Assembly: GCA_000828835.1 (NCBI GenBank)
Contig: AP014633.1
Location: forward strand, 3,782,001-3,846,000
Direction: 5' to 3'
Origin: Thioploca ingrica
GTDB taxonomy: Bacteria > Pseudomonadota > Gammaproteobacteria > Beggiatoales > Beggiatoaceae
Length of the DNA stretch: 64,000 nucleotides
The position numbers and the translations under genes are program-made. Positions 18,781 through 26,814 of the stretch are shown here, piece after piece (positions within the stretch are counted from its first letter, which is position 1; each line of letters starts with the position of its first letter). The notes under the pieces are model-generated. The model ran no database searches. It worked only from the letters and a program-made list of their open reading frames with translations, and was not told where the DNA came from.

Positions 18781-19779
18781 TTACGGTTTTTGCTGGACTG
18801 ATTTTTCATTCGCGGGGGAATCGTGATAAAACCGATTATCAATAAAAGCTTTCAGATCAACTGGATCGAGAATATCTGCTTCTTTAGAAATGTCGACAAT
18901 CTTTTGGAAATCTTCTAACTTCGGATTAAGATCAGAATATAAAATGCGCTCTGGCGGGTTTTGTAACCCTAAAGTAATGGTCTCTTGAGAATAGGGTAAA
19001 TATTTTTTTTGGGCAGTCAGTTGTGCCACTTGTTGAGCATGATTGTTTAGCTTGTCTTGGTCAATCCATTTACCGGCTCGAATGAGACTATCAACCCATT
19101 CTTGAACTGCTGCCGGGTTATCGTTTAAAAAATGTTTCTTAATCACCACAATACATTCAACGTGATTATTAATAATGTCTTTAGTGAGAACTAAAATTCG
19201 GCCAATTCCCTCATGTTGTGCTTCGGCGCCAAAAGGTTCAGCAACAATGAAAGCATCTATTTTGCCTAATTTCATCGCATTAAGCATATTCGGTGGGGCA
19301 ATGACTTTAGCAATGACTTCTTTTAAAGACAGACCAGCGGTCATCAGATAGTGATTGAGAAGAGCGGTATGAGTCGCCTTCATATCTGGAATCGCAATCA
19401 ATTTACCCTTTAAATCGGCGGCTGAGTGAATTGGGGAATCTTTTTTAACGGTAATAGCAGAACCATCCCGATGTGCTAATAAAATTGTTTGAATATCAAG
19501 GCCATGATTAAATAAATCCATTGCCAAAGGCGACATAATGAAAGCCGCATCAATCGCCCCGACTTTGAGTGCCCCGACCATTTCCGCCCAAGATTTAAAC
19601 AGCTTCGGTTGAATGTCAACTTGTTTGAAAGCATCATTATCTTGAGCATGTGAAACTAATAAAGCTAAGTGATCGAGAATGGGTAAATAACCCACCTTAA
19701 GAGTGGTTTTAGCCCAAGTCGTCGTAGAGCCAATAGCCAAGATCACTATCACCATATAACAGATCAGTCGTTTTTTCAT
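18781..19779 (-). CDS. ABC-type substrate-binding protein (NMT1/SsuA-like)
   Basis: The 332-residue product starts with a Sec signal peptide (MKKRLICYMVIVILAIG, cut after TTWA). TLKVGYLPILDHLALLV opens the mature domain, and KDSPIHSAADLKGKLIAIP is the typical NitT/TauT-family hinge stretch. TAGGAG lies before the start at 19779. It is the first gene of the operon with the hybrid kinase (83 nt apart) and a Tat-exported relative. No transporter membrane or ATPase component is encoded nearby. The ligand could be an oxyanion, a sulfonate or a vitamin precursor; the sequence alone does not decide. Confidence 0.85.
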   Translation of the reverse strand: MKKRLICYMVIVILAIGSTTTWAKTTLKVGYLPILDHLALLVSHAQDNDAFKQVDIQPKLFKSWAEMVGALKVGAIDAAFIMSPLAMDLFNHGLDIQTILLAHRDGSAITVKKDSPIHSAADLKGKLIAIPDMKATHTALLNHYLMTAGLSLKEVIAKVIAPPNMLNAMKLGKIDAFIVAEPFGAEAQHEGIGRILVLTKDIINNHVECIVVIKKHFLNDNPAAVQEWVDSLIRAGKWIDQDKLNNHAQQVAQLTAQKKYLPYSQETITLGLQNPPERILYSDLNPKLEDFQKIVDISKEADILDPVDLKAFIDNRFYHDSPANEKSVQQKP

Positions 19780-20141
19780 GGTATTACTCCTATTTTAGAT
19801 TAGCCGTTATGAGAAGATGAAATAACTAACGTCTACTGCTTGCAGATTCAGTATCATTTGTTAAACTTAATTTAAATTATTTTGATACGGGAAATAAATT
19901 CATTTATCAATTTAATTGTAGATTAATTAGCACTGCTTCTCTACCTATCTCTCCACAAATGGTAACGAGCTTTGCGCAAATATTTTTTCTATATTCAAAT
20001 AGTTATTAAACTATTCTCATCTCACAATACTTGCGCCTGGTCAAGCAATAAAAACTTGAGAATCGAGTTTTATACACTCTACGAGGATTGGTGTTGAACT
20101 TCCTTAATCCAACTAACGTACTTTGGGTAAGTTAAGTTGGG
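19780..20141. other. AT-rich divergent intergenic region
   Basis: The region separates the binding-protein operon from higBA. It is AT-rich with no open frame of note. The promoter of the binding-protein/kinase operon must lie in its left half but I could not identify one with confidence. Confidence 0.4.
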
Positions 20142-20170
20142 TTGACAAATTGATACTAACGAAATATGAT
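20142..20170 (+). promoter_or_regulatory. Sigma-70 promoter of higBA
   Basis: TTGACA at 20142-20147 and TATGAT at 20165-20170 are separated by exactly 17 bp. Transcription would start near 20177, leaving a leader of about 20 nt without an obvious ribosome site before the higB ATG at 20198. Confidence 0.75.
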
Positions 20171-20191
20171 ACTAACGAATATTGTTAGTAT
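20152..20191 (+). promoter_or_regulatory. Probable HigA operator overlapping the promoter
   Basis: GATACTAACGAA is repeated directly at 20152-20163 and 20168-20179. The second copy also forms a perfect 8-bp inverted repeat, ATACTAAC at 20169-20176 with GTTAGTAT at 20184-20191 (7-bp spacer). The sites cover the spacer, the -10 box and the start point, as expected for autorepression by an antitoxin. Confidence 0.65.
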
Positions 20192-20197
20192 TTATCC

Positions 20198-20476
20198 ATG
20201 ATTAAAACTTTCAAAGACACTAAGACTAAAAACCTGTTTCAAGGCAGGCGAGTCAAACGCTTTGTCAATATCGAAACAGTTGCCATGCGCAAGCTAGCGA
20301 TGTTGAATCGTGCGGAACAAATTGATGATTTACGCATTCCGCCAGGTAATCAGCTAGAGGCTCTCAAAGGCAACCGTGCGGGTCATTACAGCATCCGCAT
20401 TAACGACCAGTTTCGCGTGTGTTTTCGTTTTGAAAATGGAGATGCCTTTGAAGTTGAAATTGTAGACTATCATTAA
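20198..20476 (+). CDS. higB: HigB-type mRNA interferase toxin (RelE/ParE superfamily)
   Basis: The 92-residue protein matches HigB in length and landmarks: IKTFKDTKTKNLFQG at the start, RAEQIDDLRIPPGNQLEALKG in the middle, and HYSIRINDQFRVCFRFENG leading to the closing VEIVDYH. HigB toxins cut mRNA on the ribosome. The gene precedes its antitoxin by 10 nt, the toxin-first order usual for higBA. Transcription probably comes from the promoter at 20142 under HigA repression. Confidence 0.93.
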   Translation: MIKTFKDTKTKNLFQGRRVKRFVNIETVAMRKLAMLNRAEQIDDLRIPPGNQLEALKGNRAGHYSIRINDQFRVCFRFENGDAFEVEIVDYH

Positions 20477-20486
20477 GGAGCATGTT

Positions 20487-20789
20487 GTGCGTACCGTACC
20501 TTACCCCAAACCTGGTGAGATTCTGCTGGAAGAATTCTTGAAACCGATGAATATTACTCAATATCGTCTTGCTAAAGACATTGGTGTTCCGCAACGCCGG
20601 ATTGGTGAAATTATCGCCGGCAAACGGGGCATTACTGCGGATACCGGTTTACGTCTCTCTCGCTATTTTGGCACCTCAGAAGGCTTTTGGACCGGACTGC
20701 AAGATGATTATGATCGCGCGATCACTAAAGACCGCTTGCAGGAAGTGTTATCACATATTCAGCCATGTCTCAAATTTAATTTTTTTTAG
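20487..20789 (+). CDS. higA: HigA-family antitoxin
   Basis: The start is a GTG at 20487, preceded by AAGGAG. The 100-residue protein has an N-terminal PYPKPGEILLEEFLKP, then an HTH of the Xre type (ITQYRLAKDIGVPQRRIGEII with AGKRGIT) and the family's SEGFWTGLQDDYD. It should bind HigB and repress the shared promoter through the repeats at 20152-20191. The C-terminus reads HIQPCLKFNFF, which differs from the usual ending and may be slightly altered. Confidence 0.92.
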   Translation: MRTVPYPKPGEILLEEFLKPMNITQYRLAKDIGVPQRRIGEIIAGKRGITADTGLRLSRYFGTSEGFWTGLQDDYDRAITKDRLQEVLSHIQPCLKFNFF

Positions 20790-20907
20790 ATTTTAACTGG
20801 CTATCTCTCAATCAATGCTGATTTGTTATCTCTATTTAGCTAAGCAAAAAATTTGAACATCCAATAAAATTATCATGACTGACGATAATTAACCTTTGGA
20901 AATCGAA

Positions 20908-22020
20908 ATGAAATTGAGAACTGACCTATTGTTATTGTTGATAAGTTTATTTGTTACTACATCTGTTTATGCGCTTCCCCCCTATATGGGAATCAGCATA
21001 GGAGAAAACTTATCTTTTCAGGAGACTTCTTGTCCACAAATTGCCACCACGGTTCTGCAAGAAGACGGGTTTCAAAAAATTATTTTAGCTGAAAACAGTG
21101 CTACTTTATTCGCTGCCTATAGAAATAAACCACCCTATCAATATAAGGCGTTGGTTAAATGTTTACCTGATAAAGGTATCGTGATTGTGGTCGTGGTAGC
21201 AAACTCAACTCAATATGTTAGAACCAAAGCAGATCAATTACGCTTGCAGATTCAACGTTATACTCGTACTCTTATCAATCCAGAGACTAAAATTCGCCCC
21301 ATCAAATCGACGATTCCGCCTTATTTTGGCATCAGTGTCGGAGAAAATTTATCTTTTACAGACAGTTCTTGCCAACAATCGGCTCAACAAGTTTTAAAAC
21401 AAGCCGGCTTTCAAAAAATAATCTTCTCTAAATCGGGTATGACCATTTTTGCTGCTTATAGAAAGCAATCACCTTATCAATATAAAGCCTTAGTTAAATG
21501 TCTGTCTGAACCAGGGTTAGTTATTGTTGTTGTTGTAGCAGATTCTTTGAAACAGATCAAACTCAAAGCTTATCGTTTACGGCAGCAGATTCAACATCAA
21601 CTGGATAGTAAGCCAAGCCCAAACGAAAGTAAAGGTGATTGTAACAACTGTGAAGCCGGAAAGGATAATAACGTAGATTCTCCTGAAAAGCCAAACCCAG
21701 ATAAAGCCAAACTTAACCCTAAAAAAATCCAGGAAGAGGAAGCAATCAATGGAAATAACAGTCAGCTTACTTCAGAAGCTTGGGAATCTACTCTACTGAG
21801 TCAACCCATTTGTTTAAAAAAAGCTAAAGTCGCTGTTAAAGCAGCCGGTTTCAATCAGGATTTTGATCTGAGTGAAAGTTCAGCACAAGGGAAAAATCAA
21901 AATAATTATATTGGGTTAATTCGATGTGTTACGACGGAAGAATTTGTGTTCTTCTGGGTAAAAGGAGCCAATGCCACCACTCGAAAACAATTAGTGGATC
22001 AATTGCAACGCCAGTTTTGA
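20908..22020 (+). CDS. Secreted protein of unknown function with three copies of a roughly 90-residue domain
   Basis: I take the ATG at 20908 (370 residues); a TTG four codons earlier is also open. After a signal peptide ending in VYA there are two close copies of one domain, each opening with PPYxGISxGENLSF, then a Cys, then AAYRxxxPYQYKALVKCL and a hydrophobic VIVVVVA strand. A charged linker follows and then a worn third copy (QPICLKKAKVAVKAAGF to IGLIRCV). Each copy keeps two cysteines that could form a disulfide. I do not recognise the domain. The protein probably resides in the periplasm or outside. Confidence 0.75.
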   Translation: MKLRTDLLLLLISLFVTTSVYALPPYMGISIGENLSFQETSCPQIATTVLQEDGFQKIILAENSATLFAAYRNKPPYQYKALVKCLPDKGIVIVVVVANSTQYVRTKADQLRLQIQRYTRTLINPETKIRPIKSTIPPYFGISVGENLSFTDSSCQQSAQQVLKQAGFQKIIFSKSGMTIFAAYRKQSPYQYKALVKCLSEPGLVIVVVVADSLKQIKLKAYRLRQQIQHQLDSKPSPNESKGDCNNCEAGKDNNVDSPEKPNPDKAKLNPKKIQEEEAINGNNSQLTSEAWESTLLSQPICLKKAKVAVKAAGFNQDFDLSESSAQGKNQNNYIGLIRCVTTEEFVFFWVKGANATTRKQLVDQLQRQF

Positions 22021-22106
22021 GTAATCGGTAGAGAAAAAGGTGCGTTACGCTTCGCTCAGGCACCCTACACATGAAAAATAAAATATTTTCTGAATAAAGT
22101 AGTACG

Positions 22107-22136
22107 TAGGATGGGTAGAGCGGAGCGAAACCCATC
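22107..22136. repeat. 30-bp dispersed palindromic repeat
   Basis: GATGGGT at 22110-22116 and ACCCATC at 22130-22136 flank AGAGCGGAGCGAA. The sequence matches the repeats at 13493 and 25666 at most positions. It lies between convergent genes; a GGTGCGTTACGCTTCGCT motif lies about 70 nt upstream. Confidence 0.6.
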
Positions 22137-23598
22137 AATCCGATGCTTTCTCAACGGCTGCTTTAAAGATTGGTGCGAATTGAACAATCAATATTAACCA
22201 ACAAACGATATCAACATCTATATCGTCATGTACTAATTGGCCTTCTATCCAGAAAAGAATCCCAACGCAGAAAATACTCAATATCAAGGCAATAGGAAAT
22301 CTATAATAGCTCAATGTTAAGGTCAGTAAGAGCACCATTCCACTCAATAGACTGATTTTATAGAGCAGCGATGGCGGTTGAAATTGTCCAAAACGAAGTA
22401 AAGTATCGATGGCATTAGCAATAACATAACTGCTAGCTACCGGTTGATAACGAAACGGAATAGCATAATTAGCTTGACTCTCTTCATGCGTATTACCGAT
22501 TAACACGATTTGCTGGTCAACGGTAATGCCTTTTTCTAATACAGTCAGGGCACGATAGCTGTCAATTAAGCGAGGTTGAGTCTTAGCGGGAACAAAACGG
22601 TAAATGATGCGCTCTTTAGCGCTACCTGTCGCTAAATCAATGAGATGCACTTTATCACTGACACCGGCTTTGGTGGGTAGTGTTACGGTTAAATTGGGGC
22701 AAGTGATGGTTTGACATAATTGTGGAATTGTTAAACCCCGTTGTGGATCACAAGGCAAAGCGTGTGCCCATTCGTTTAAGCGTCGCTTCAAATCCCGAAT
22801 CAGATAAGCCGCTTGACGAGTGCTGTCTTTACAAGAATATAACTGCGCCATGGCTGCTAATAGTGGTAGTGAGGGAACGGCAGTTAAATGATGCTCTTCG
22901 CAAGCTAAAGCGACTAATGGCCAACGGCGTTGTACTTGATCATTATCGGGTTCTAAAAAACTGGCACTCCAAAACACATTTTGTTCTTCTTTCAGGTAAC
23001 CTTCTAAAAACGAATAGGGTTTTTCCCAGAAAGCCTCGGTTTTAAGGTATCCATCTGAATCTAAAGGCTTACGATAGGTACGATTTAATAAGATGATGGG
23101 GGTATCATATTGATTAAGTTCATAAAACTCTTCATTAAGTTGTTGTAAATATAAGCCTAATGCAATATCGGCATTCAACTGCTGCGGTGAACAAAGGGGG
23201 GAATGTTCTGGTTCATGAAAACAACCGTCACTTAACCGAGTTAAATCAATATCAATCACTATGACATTAGCACCGCCTCGCTTAGCTTGTTCGATTAAGG
23301 AGCGAAGTTGCTCTCGCGGAGTGATAAGGGGTGAACCCCATTGCCGATAGGTACGATCATCAATCTCAATGAATGCGAGTGGTTGCATTTTTCGTCCATC
23401 CGCCAAACGGGGTTCAATGCTAATTTGCCACGATATCCTCCGATCGAGGACAGAATCTTTGAATCGTTGAAACCAGAAAATATTTTCCGCATGAGGTAGT
23501 GCCAAAAGAACAACTGTAGCAATAATAAAATTAAGCAATAATTGGATAACCAGCGATTTTTTGGAGGGAAGTGGTTGTGTTAATAAATAGGTAATCAT
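22135..23598 (-). CDS. CHASE2-domain transmembrane protein without an output domain
   Basis: The 487-residue protein has one N-terminal membrane segment (about 17-37), a large extracytoplasmic CHASE2 domain and three closing segments (about 410-475). CHASE2 hallmarks are LAFIEIDDRTYRQWG, GANVIVIDIDL and, late in the domain, QIVLIGNTHEES. In most CHASE2 proteins a kinase or cyclase follows the last membrane helix; here the protein ends soon after it. It is the third gene of an operon with a WecA-like transferase (26 nt upstream) and an epimerase. A DUF928 gene, a usual CHASE2 neighbour, is 9 kb away. Confidence 0.87.
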   Translation of the reverse strand: MITYLLTQPLPSKKSLVIQLLLNFIIATVVLLALPHAENIFWFQRFKDSVLDRRISWQISIEPRLADGRKMQPLAFIEIDDRTYRQWGSPLITPREQLRSLIEQAKRGGANVIVIDIDLTRLSDGCFHEPEHSPLCSPQQLNADIALGLYLQQLNEEFYELNQYDTPIILLNRTYRKPLDSDGYLKTEAFWEKPYSFLEGYLKEEQNVFWSASFLEPDNDQVQRRWPLVALACEEHHLTAVPSLPLLAAMAQLYSCKDSTRQAAYLIRDLKRRLNEWAHALPCDPQRGLTIPQLCQTITCPNLTVTLPTKAGVSDKVHLIDLATGSAKERIIYRFVPAKTQPRLIDSYRALTVLEKGITVDQQIVLIGNTHEESQANYAIPFRYQPVASSYVIANAIDTLLRFGQFQPPSLLYKISLLSGMVLLLTLTLSYYRFPIALILSIFCVGILFWIEGQLVHDDIDVDIVCWLILIVQFAPIFKAAVEKASD

Positions 23599-23624
23599 TT
23601 GAAGTTGATTGTAATTTTAATCAA

Positions 23625-24650
23625 CTAACGAACTATCCGGGTTTTTTCTAGCCAGCTAACTGAATACATTATAAAAATATAAATTAACCCCCATGCCACT
23701 AATAAGCTCCATTGTACATAAATTGGAGAATGTAATGCCAGCAGCGCCGAAATACTACAAGCAACCATCAGCAAATATTCTAATAAAACCGTCCGTTTAT
23801 GTCCCCAACCTAATTCTACTAATCTTTGATAATAATGAGATTTGTGCGCTAACCAAATCTTTTCACCCCTTAACATTCGTCGCAGTAAAGTAACGCTAGC
23901 ATCCACAATAAACGGTGAAAAGAGCAACACGGCTATCCACAAGGGGAAAATACCTTCACGATTTCCCCATAAACTCAAGGCGGCGGCTAAAAATCCTAAC
24001 GTGGAAGCGCCGGTATCGCCCATAAAAATCCGTGCTGGTGGAAAATTAAATAATAAAAAACCACCGCTCGCACTGGCTATTATCAAATTCAACGCCATAA
24101 ACGCGGGTTGAGCAGCTAATTGACCGAATATCGCCAAAGTACCAAAACCAATCACCGCCATACCCCCAGCAAAGCCGTCCATGCCATCCATGAAATTGTA
24201 CAAATTAATCATCCAAACAATAAATAAGACAGATATTCCCATTTGGAAAATTAGGGGCCATTGCCATTCGATTCCAGGTAAACCGAAGACGATTAATTCA
24301 AATTCACCTGGCCATAACAACAGGTAAGCCGCCAAAAAATGAACGACTAACCGCGACAATGCTGACAGGTGATGACAATCATCAATAAATGAAATAGCCG
24401 CGATTAATAAACTACTAATGCCTAATTCCCAACAATAATACGGTAGTGCCCGATAAAACTGGGTCATCAGCGCGGTTGATAAAATAATCGCTATCAAAAT
24501 GGCAATACCACCGGTAATTGGAATTGGATAACGATGGAGAGAACGGGCATTGGGCGTATCCAGAATCGGCAAGATGGTGGTTGAATGGATGAAATAGCGC
24601 GTCAGTAGCGCCGAGACTGAAAAAGCCACTACCATTAAAGTAAAAACCAT
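23625..24650 (-). CDS. WecA/MraY-like polyprenyl-phosphate sugar-phosphate transferase
   Basis: The 341-residue protein has about ten membrane segments. NLYNFMDGMDGFAGG is the catalytic Asp-rich loop of the family and IFMGDTGASTLGF the second conserved loop. An SIDDCHHLSALSR loop is also typical. Such enzymes transfer an N-acetylhexosamine phosphate to undecaprenyl phosphate and so start O-antigen or other glycan units on the inner membrane. The gene lies between an epimerase and a CHASE2 gene with gaps of 25-26 nt, so they are probably co-transcribed. Confidence 0.9.
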   Translation of the reverse strand: MVFTLMVVAFSVSALLTRYFIHSTTILPILDTPNARSLHRYPIPITGGIAILIAIILSTALMTQFYRALPYYCWELGISSLLIAAISFIDDCHHLSALSRLVVHFLAAYLLLWPGEFELIVFGLPGIEWQWPLIFQMGISVLFIVWMINLYNFMDGMDGFAGGMAVIGFGTLAIFGQLAAQPAFMALNLIIASASGGFLLFNFPPARIFMGDTGASTLGFLAAALSLWGNREGIFPLWIAVLLFSPFIVDASVTLLRRMLRGEKIWLAHKSHYYQRLVELGWGHKRTVLLEYLLMVACSISALLALHSPIYVQWSLLVAWGLIYIFIMYSVSWLEKTRIVR

Positions 24651-24675
24651 GTTATTCCTGATATTCCAGGGCGTA

Positions 24676-25569
24676 TTATTTTAAAATGCCCATGTCGTTG
24701 TCGCTAAATTTCCGGGGACAATAACCAAAATCATGGTGAGCAGTACGGTGGTCGAAACAGAGATCTTGATTCATTCGCGTTATCATGGCAGTTGATAAGT
24801 GAGCAAAAGTGGGTAACCAAGCCATACTATAAACTAGTAATTTAAAAGCCGGCAATGGAATTGAAAAAATACGTGGTTTTTTACCCAGTTGCTGAAAAAT
24901 GGCTTCAACCATGGCGCGATAACTCAGGATCTGTCCACCACTTAAATTATAAGCGTGATTTGCTGCTGCGGGAGAAACAACCGCTTGAATGCAAGCTGCA
25001 GCTAAGTCATCCGCGTGAACTGGTTGCCGCAAGCCTTCCCCTTGCCCTAATAAAGGAAAAAAACCAAAGCGGCGAATAAATTGGGCAATAAAACTCACAT
25101 TTTTATCTTGACCACACCCATAAATTAAAGTGGGACGAAATAATGTCCATTCCATCTGATTGAATTGACACCAATTTATAACAGACTGTTCTGCCTCAGT
25201 TAATTTAGCGACGATAGCTTTTTCCCGCGGATCGGTAGAAGTCCGTTTACTAAAGCAACTAGTTGAACTAAAGGCAATAATTCTTTTTATAGTGGCTGAT
25301 TGAGCTAAACGTGCTAATCCGAGTGGTAGCAACGGTAACGGTGCCAAGTGGAAGAGAAAATGAGGTTGAGCGGGAAAAATAGGTAGGGTAGCAACCTGCA
25401 AATCAAGTTGTTGCCAGGTTATACCCGTTTGATGGGGTTGTGGTTGCCGACTGATAGCTGTGATAGTAAAACCTGCAATTTTTAGGCGTGGTATTAAAAA
25501 TCGACCAATTTGACTGCTGGCACCAGTCACTAAAGCATGAGGTTGAATAAAATCTGCTAACATAGTCAT
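24676..25569 (-). CDS. NAD(P)-dependent sugar epimerase/dehydratase (extended SDR)
   Basis: The 297-residue product begins with a Rossmann fold, ALVTGASSQIGRFLIPRL, whose glycines bind NAD(P). The SDR active-site region is altered: after AFSSTSCF the Tyr-x-x-x-Lys pair is not clear, so activity needs care. FRPTLIYGCGQD and the QPVHADDLAAA stretch are typical of sugar epimerases. It heads the operon with the WecA-like transferase 25 nt downstream, so it may make or modify the first sugar of the glycan. An ATG at 25563 is a possible alternative start. Confidence 0.82.
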   Translation of the reverse strand: MTMLADFIQPHALVTGASSQIGRFLIPRLKIAGFTITAISRQPQPHQTGITWQQLDLQVATLPIFPAQPHFLFHLAPLPLLPLGLARLAQSATIKRIIAFSSTSCFSKRTSTDPREKAIVAKLTEAEQSVINWCQFNQMEWTLFRPTLIYGCGQDKNVSFIAQFIRRFGFFPLLGQGEGLRQPVHADDLAAACIQAVVSPAAANHAYNLSGGQILSYRAMVEAIFQQLGKKPRIFSIPLPAFKLLVYSMAWLPTFAHLSTAMITRMNQDLCFDHRTAHHDFGYCPRKFSDNDMGILK

Positions 25570-25869
25570 TTATTGTTATCACGGTTAAAAAATAATCTTT
25601 ACATAAAAATATTTTACCTGATAGCTTAGGGTAAAGTAACCTGAATTTGATAAACACTGCTAAGGTAGCCTGGATAAAGCGCAGCGGAATCCAAGAAAAC
25701 GAAAGCGTATTTAAGTTAAAGTCGCTATAAGCCATAATCGTACTATCGATTTATTCTTTTCTAACGTTCAAAACCATGATATATTTTCTATCGTAAAATA
25801 ATAATATTATAAAAACAATAAACTTCCTACCTCAAAAAACGAGAAACAACAACAAATTGGAGAATTTAG
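25570..25869. other. Divergent intergenic region with a dispersed repeat
   Basis: The gap lies between the epimerase and M48 genes. At 25666-25695 is a third copy of the 30-bp repeat (TAGCCTGGATAAAGCGCAGC and the rest). The right half is AT-rich and should carry the M48 promoter. No gene seen. Confidence 0.45.
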
Positions 25870-26634
25870 ATGTTAACAAGGATTCAAATTTTAACAAGGA
25901 CTCAAATTTTCTCTTTTTCCCTTGGAATACTGTTGATAAGCGGTTGCGACTTTATTAAGAATGCCGACCCCAGCCTTTTAGTTAGCTCCGGCGCAGATCT
26001 ATTCAAAGCAGCGACACTTTCTGACGCAGAAGTACAAAGTATGGCAAAGCAAGCGGCTGAACATTCGGATACCCAAAGTCAAATTGCTTCGTCTAACAGT
26101 CAATATGCGAAACGGTTACAGCTTCTAACTAATAACCTAAGCGATGAAGATGGGATGAAACTGAATTTCAAAGTCTACTTAACTGAGGATGTTAATGCTT
26201 TTGCTATGGCAGATGGAACCGTTCGCGTTTATAAGGGACTGATGGACATGATGGATGATGATGAATTGCGTTTTGTGATTGGTCATGAAATAGGGCATGT
26301 TAAACAGGGGCATAGTAAAAAAGCATTTCAAGCCGCTTATACCGCATCAGCGGTAAAGAAAGGGATTGCTTCCCAAAGCAATGTTGCCGGTCAACTGGCT
26401 GATAGTCAATTAGGTGATTTAGTGGAAAAAGTTGTAAATGCACAGTTTTCTCAATCTGAAGAGCAAGAAGCAGATGATTACGGGTTACAATTTATGAAAA
26501 CTCACCATTATGATGCTAAAAGTGCAGTATCAGCACTGAAAAAATTGGCGAGTTTAGGGGGTTCTCATGGCGGCTTTCTTTCCAGTCACCCCGATCCAGG
26601 TAAACGTGCAGAGAGAATCCAAGCCCAACTTTAG
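25870..26634 (+). CDS. M48-family zinc metalloprotease lipoprotein
   Basis: The 254-residue protein has a lipoprotein signal ending in LLISGC. HEIGHVKQGH at about 140 is the HExxH zinc site, and EEQEADDYGLQFM near 200 provides the third zinc ligand. The length and layout fit the short LoiP/YcaL-type envelope proteases that check outer-membrane proteins. TTGGAG precedes the start. The first codons contain an 18-bp tandem duplication (25873-25890 and 25891-25908) giving LTRIQI then LTRTQI in the basic part of the signal peptide. Confidence 0.9.
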   Translation: MLTRIQILTRTQIFSFSLGILLISGCDFIKNADPSLLVSSGADLFKAATLSDAEVQSMAKQAAEHSDTQSQIASSNSQYAKRLQLLTNNLSDEDGMKLNFKVYLTEDVNAFAMADGTVRVYKGLMDMMDDDELRFVIGHEIGHVKQGHSKKAFQAAYTASAVKKGIASQSNVAGQLADSQLGDLVEKVVNAQFSQSEEQEADDYGLQFMKTHHYDAKSAVSALKKLASLGGSHGGFLSSHPDPGKRAERIQAQL

Positions 26635-26695
26635 GTTAACAATTCAACTGCTTACTTCCGAGGTAATAAGGAAGATTAGCTTGGTTATCAACTGA

Positions 26696-26754
26696 TTAAA
26701 TCCCCCCTCACCCCCCTTTTTCAAAGGGGGGAAATTCCTTAAGTTGATGGCAGT
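26696..26754. repeat. Partial copy of the MITE-like element
   Basis: The C- and G-runs at 26700-26735 are the reverse complement of the core of the element at 1773. The right end CTTAAGTTGATGGCAGT (26738-26754) fits the 17-bp terminal repeat with one or two changes. The left end is degenerate. It lies between the M48 and Uma2 genes. Confidence 0.6.
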
Positions 26755-26814
26755 GAACCGTAGGAGGGGTAGAGCTTTGCTAACCTATCAACCACTTTTA
26801 AGTGAGATTTGCTT

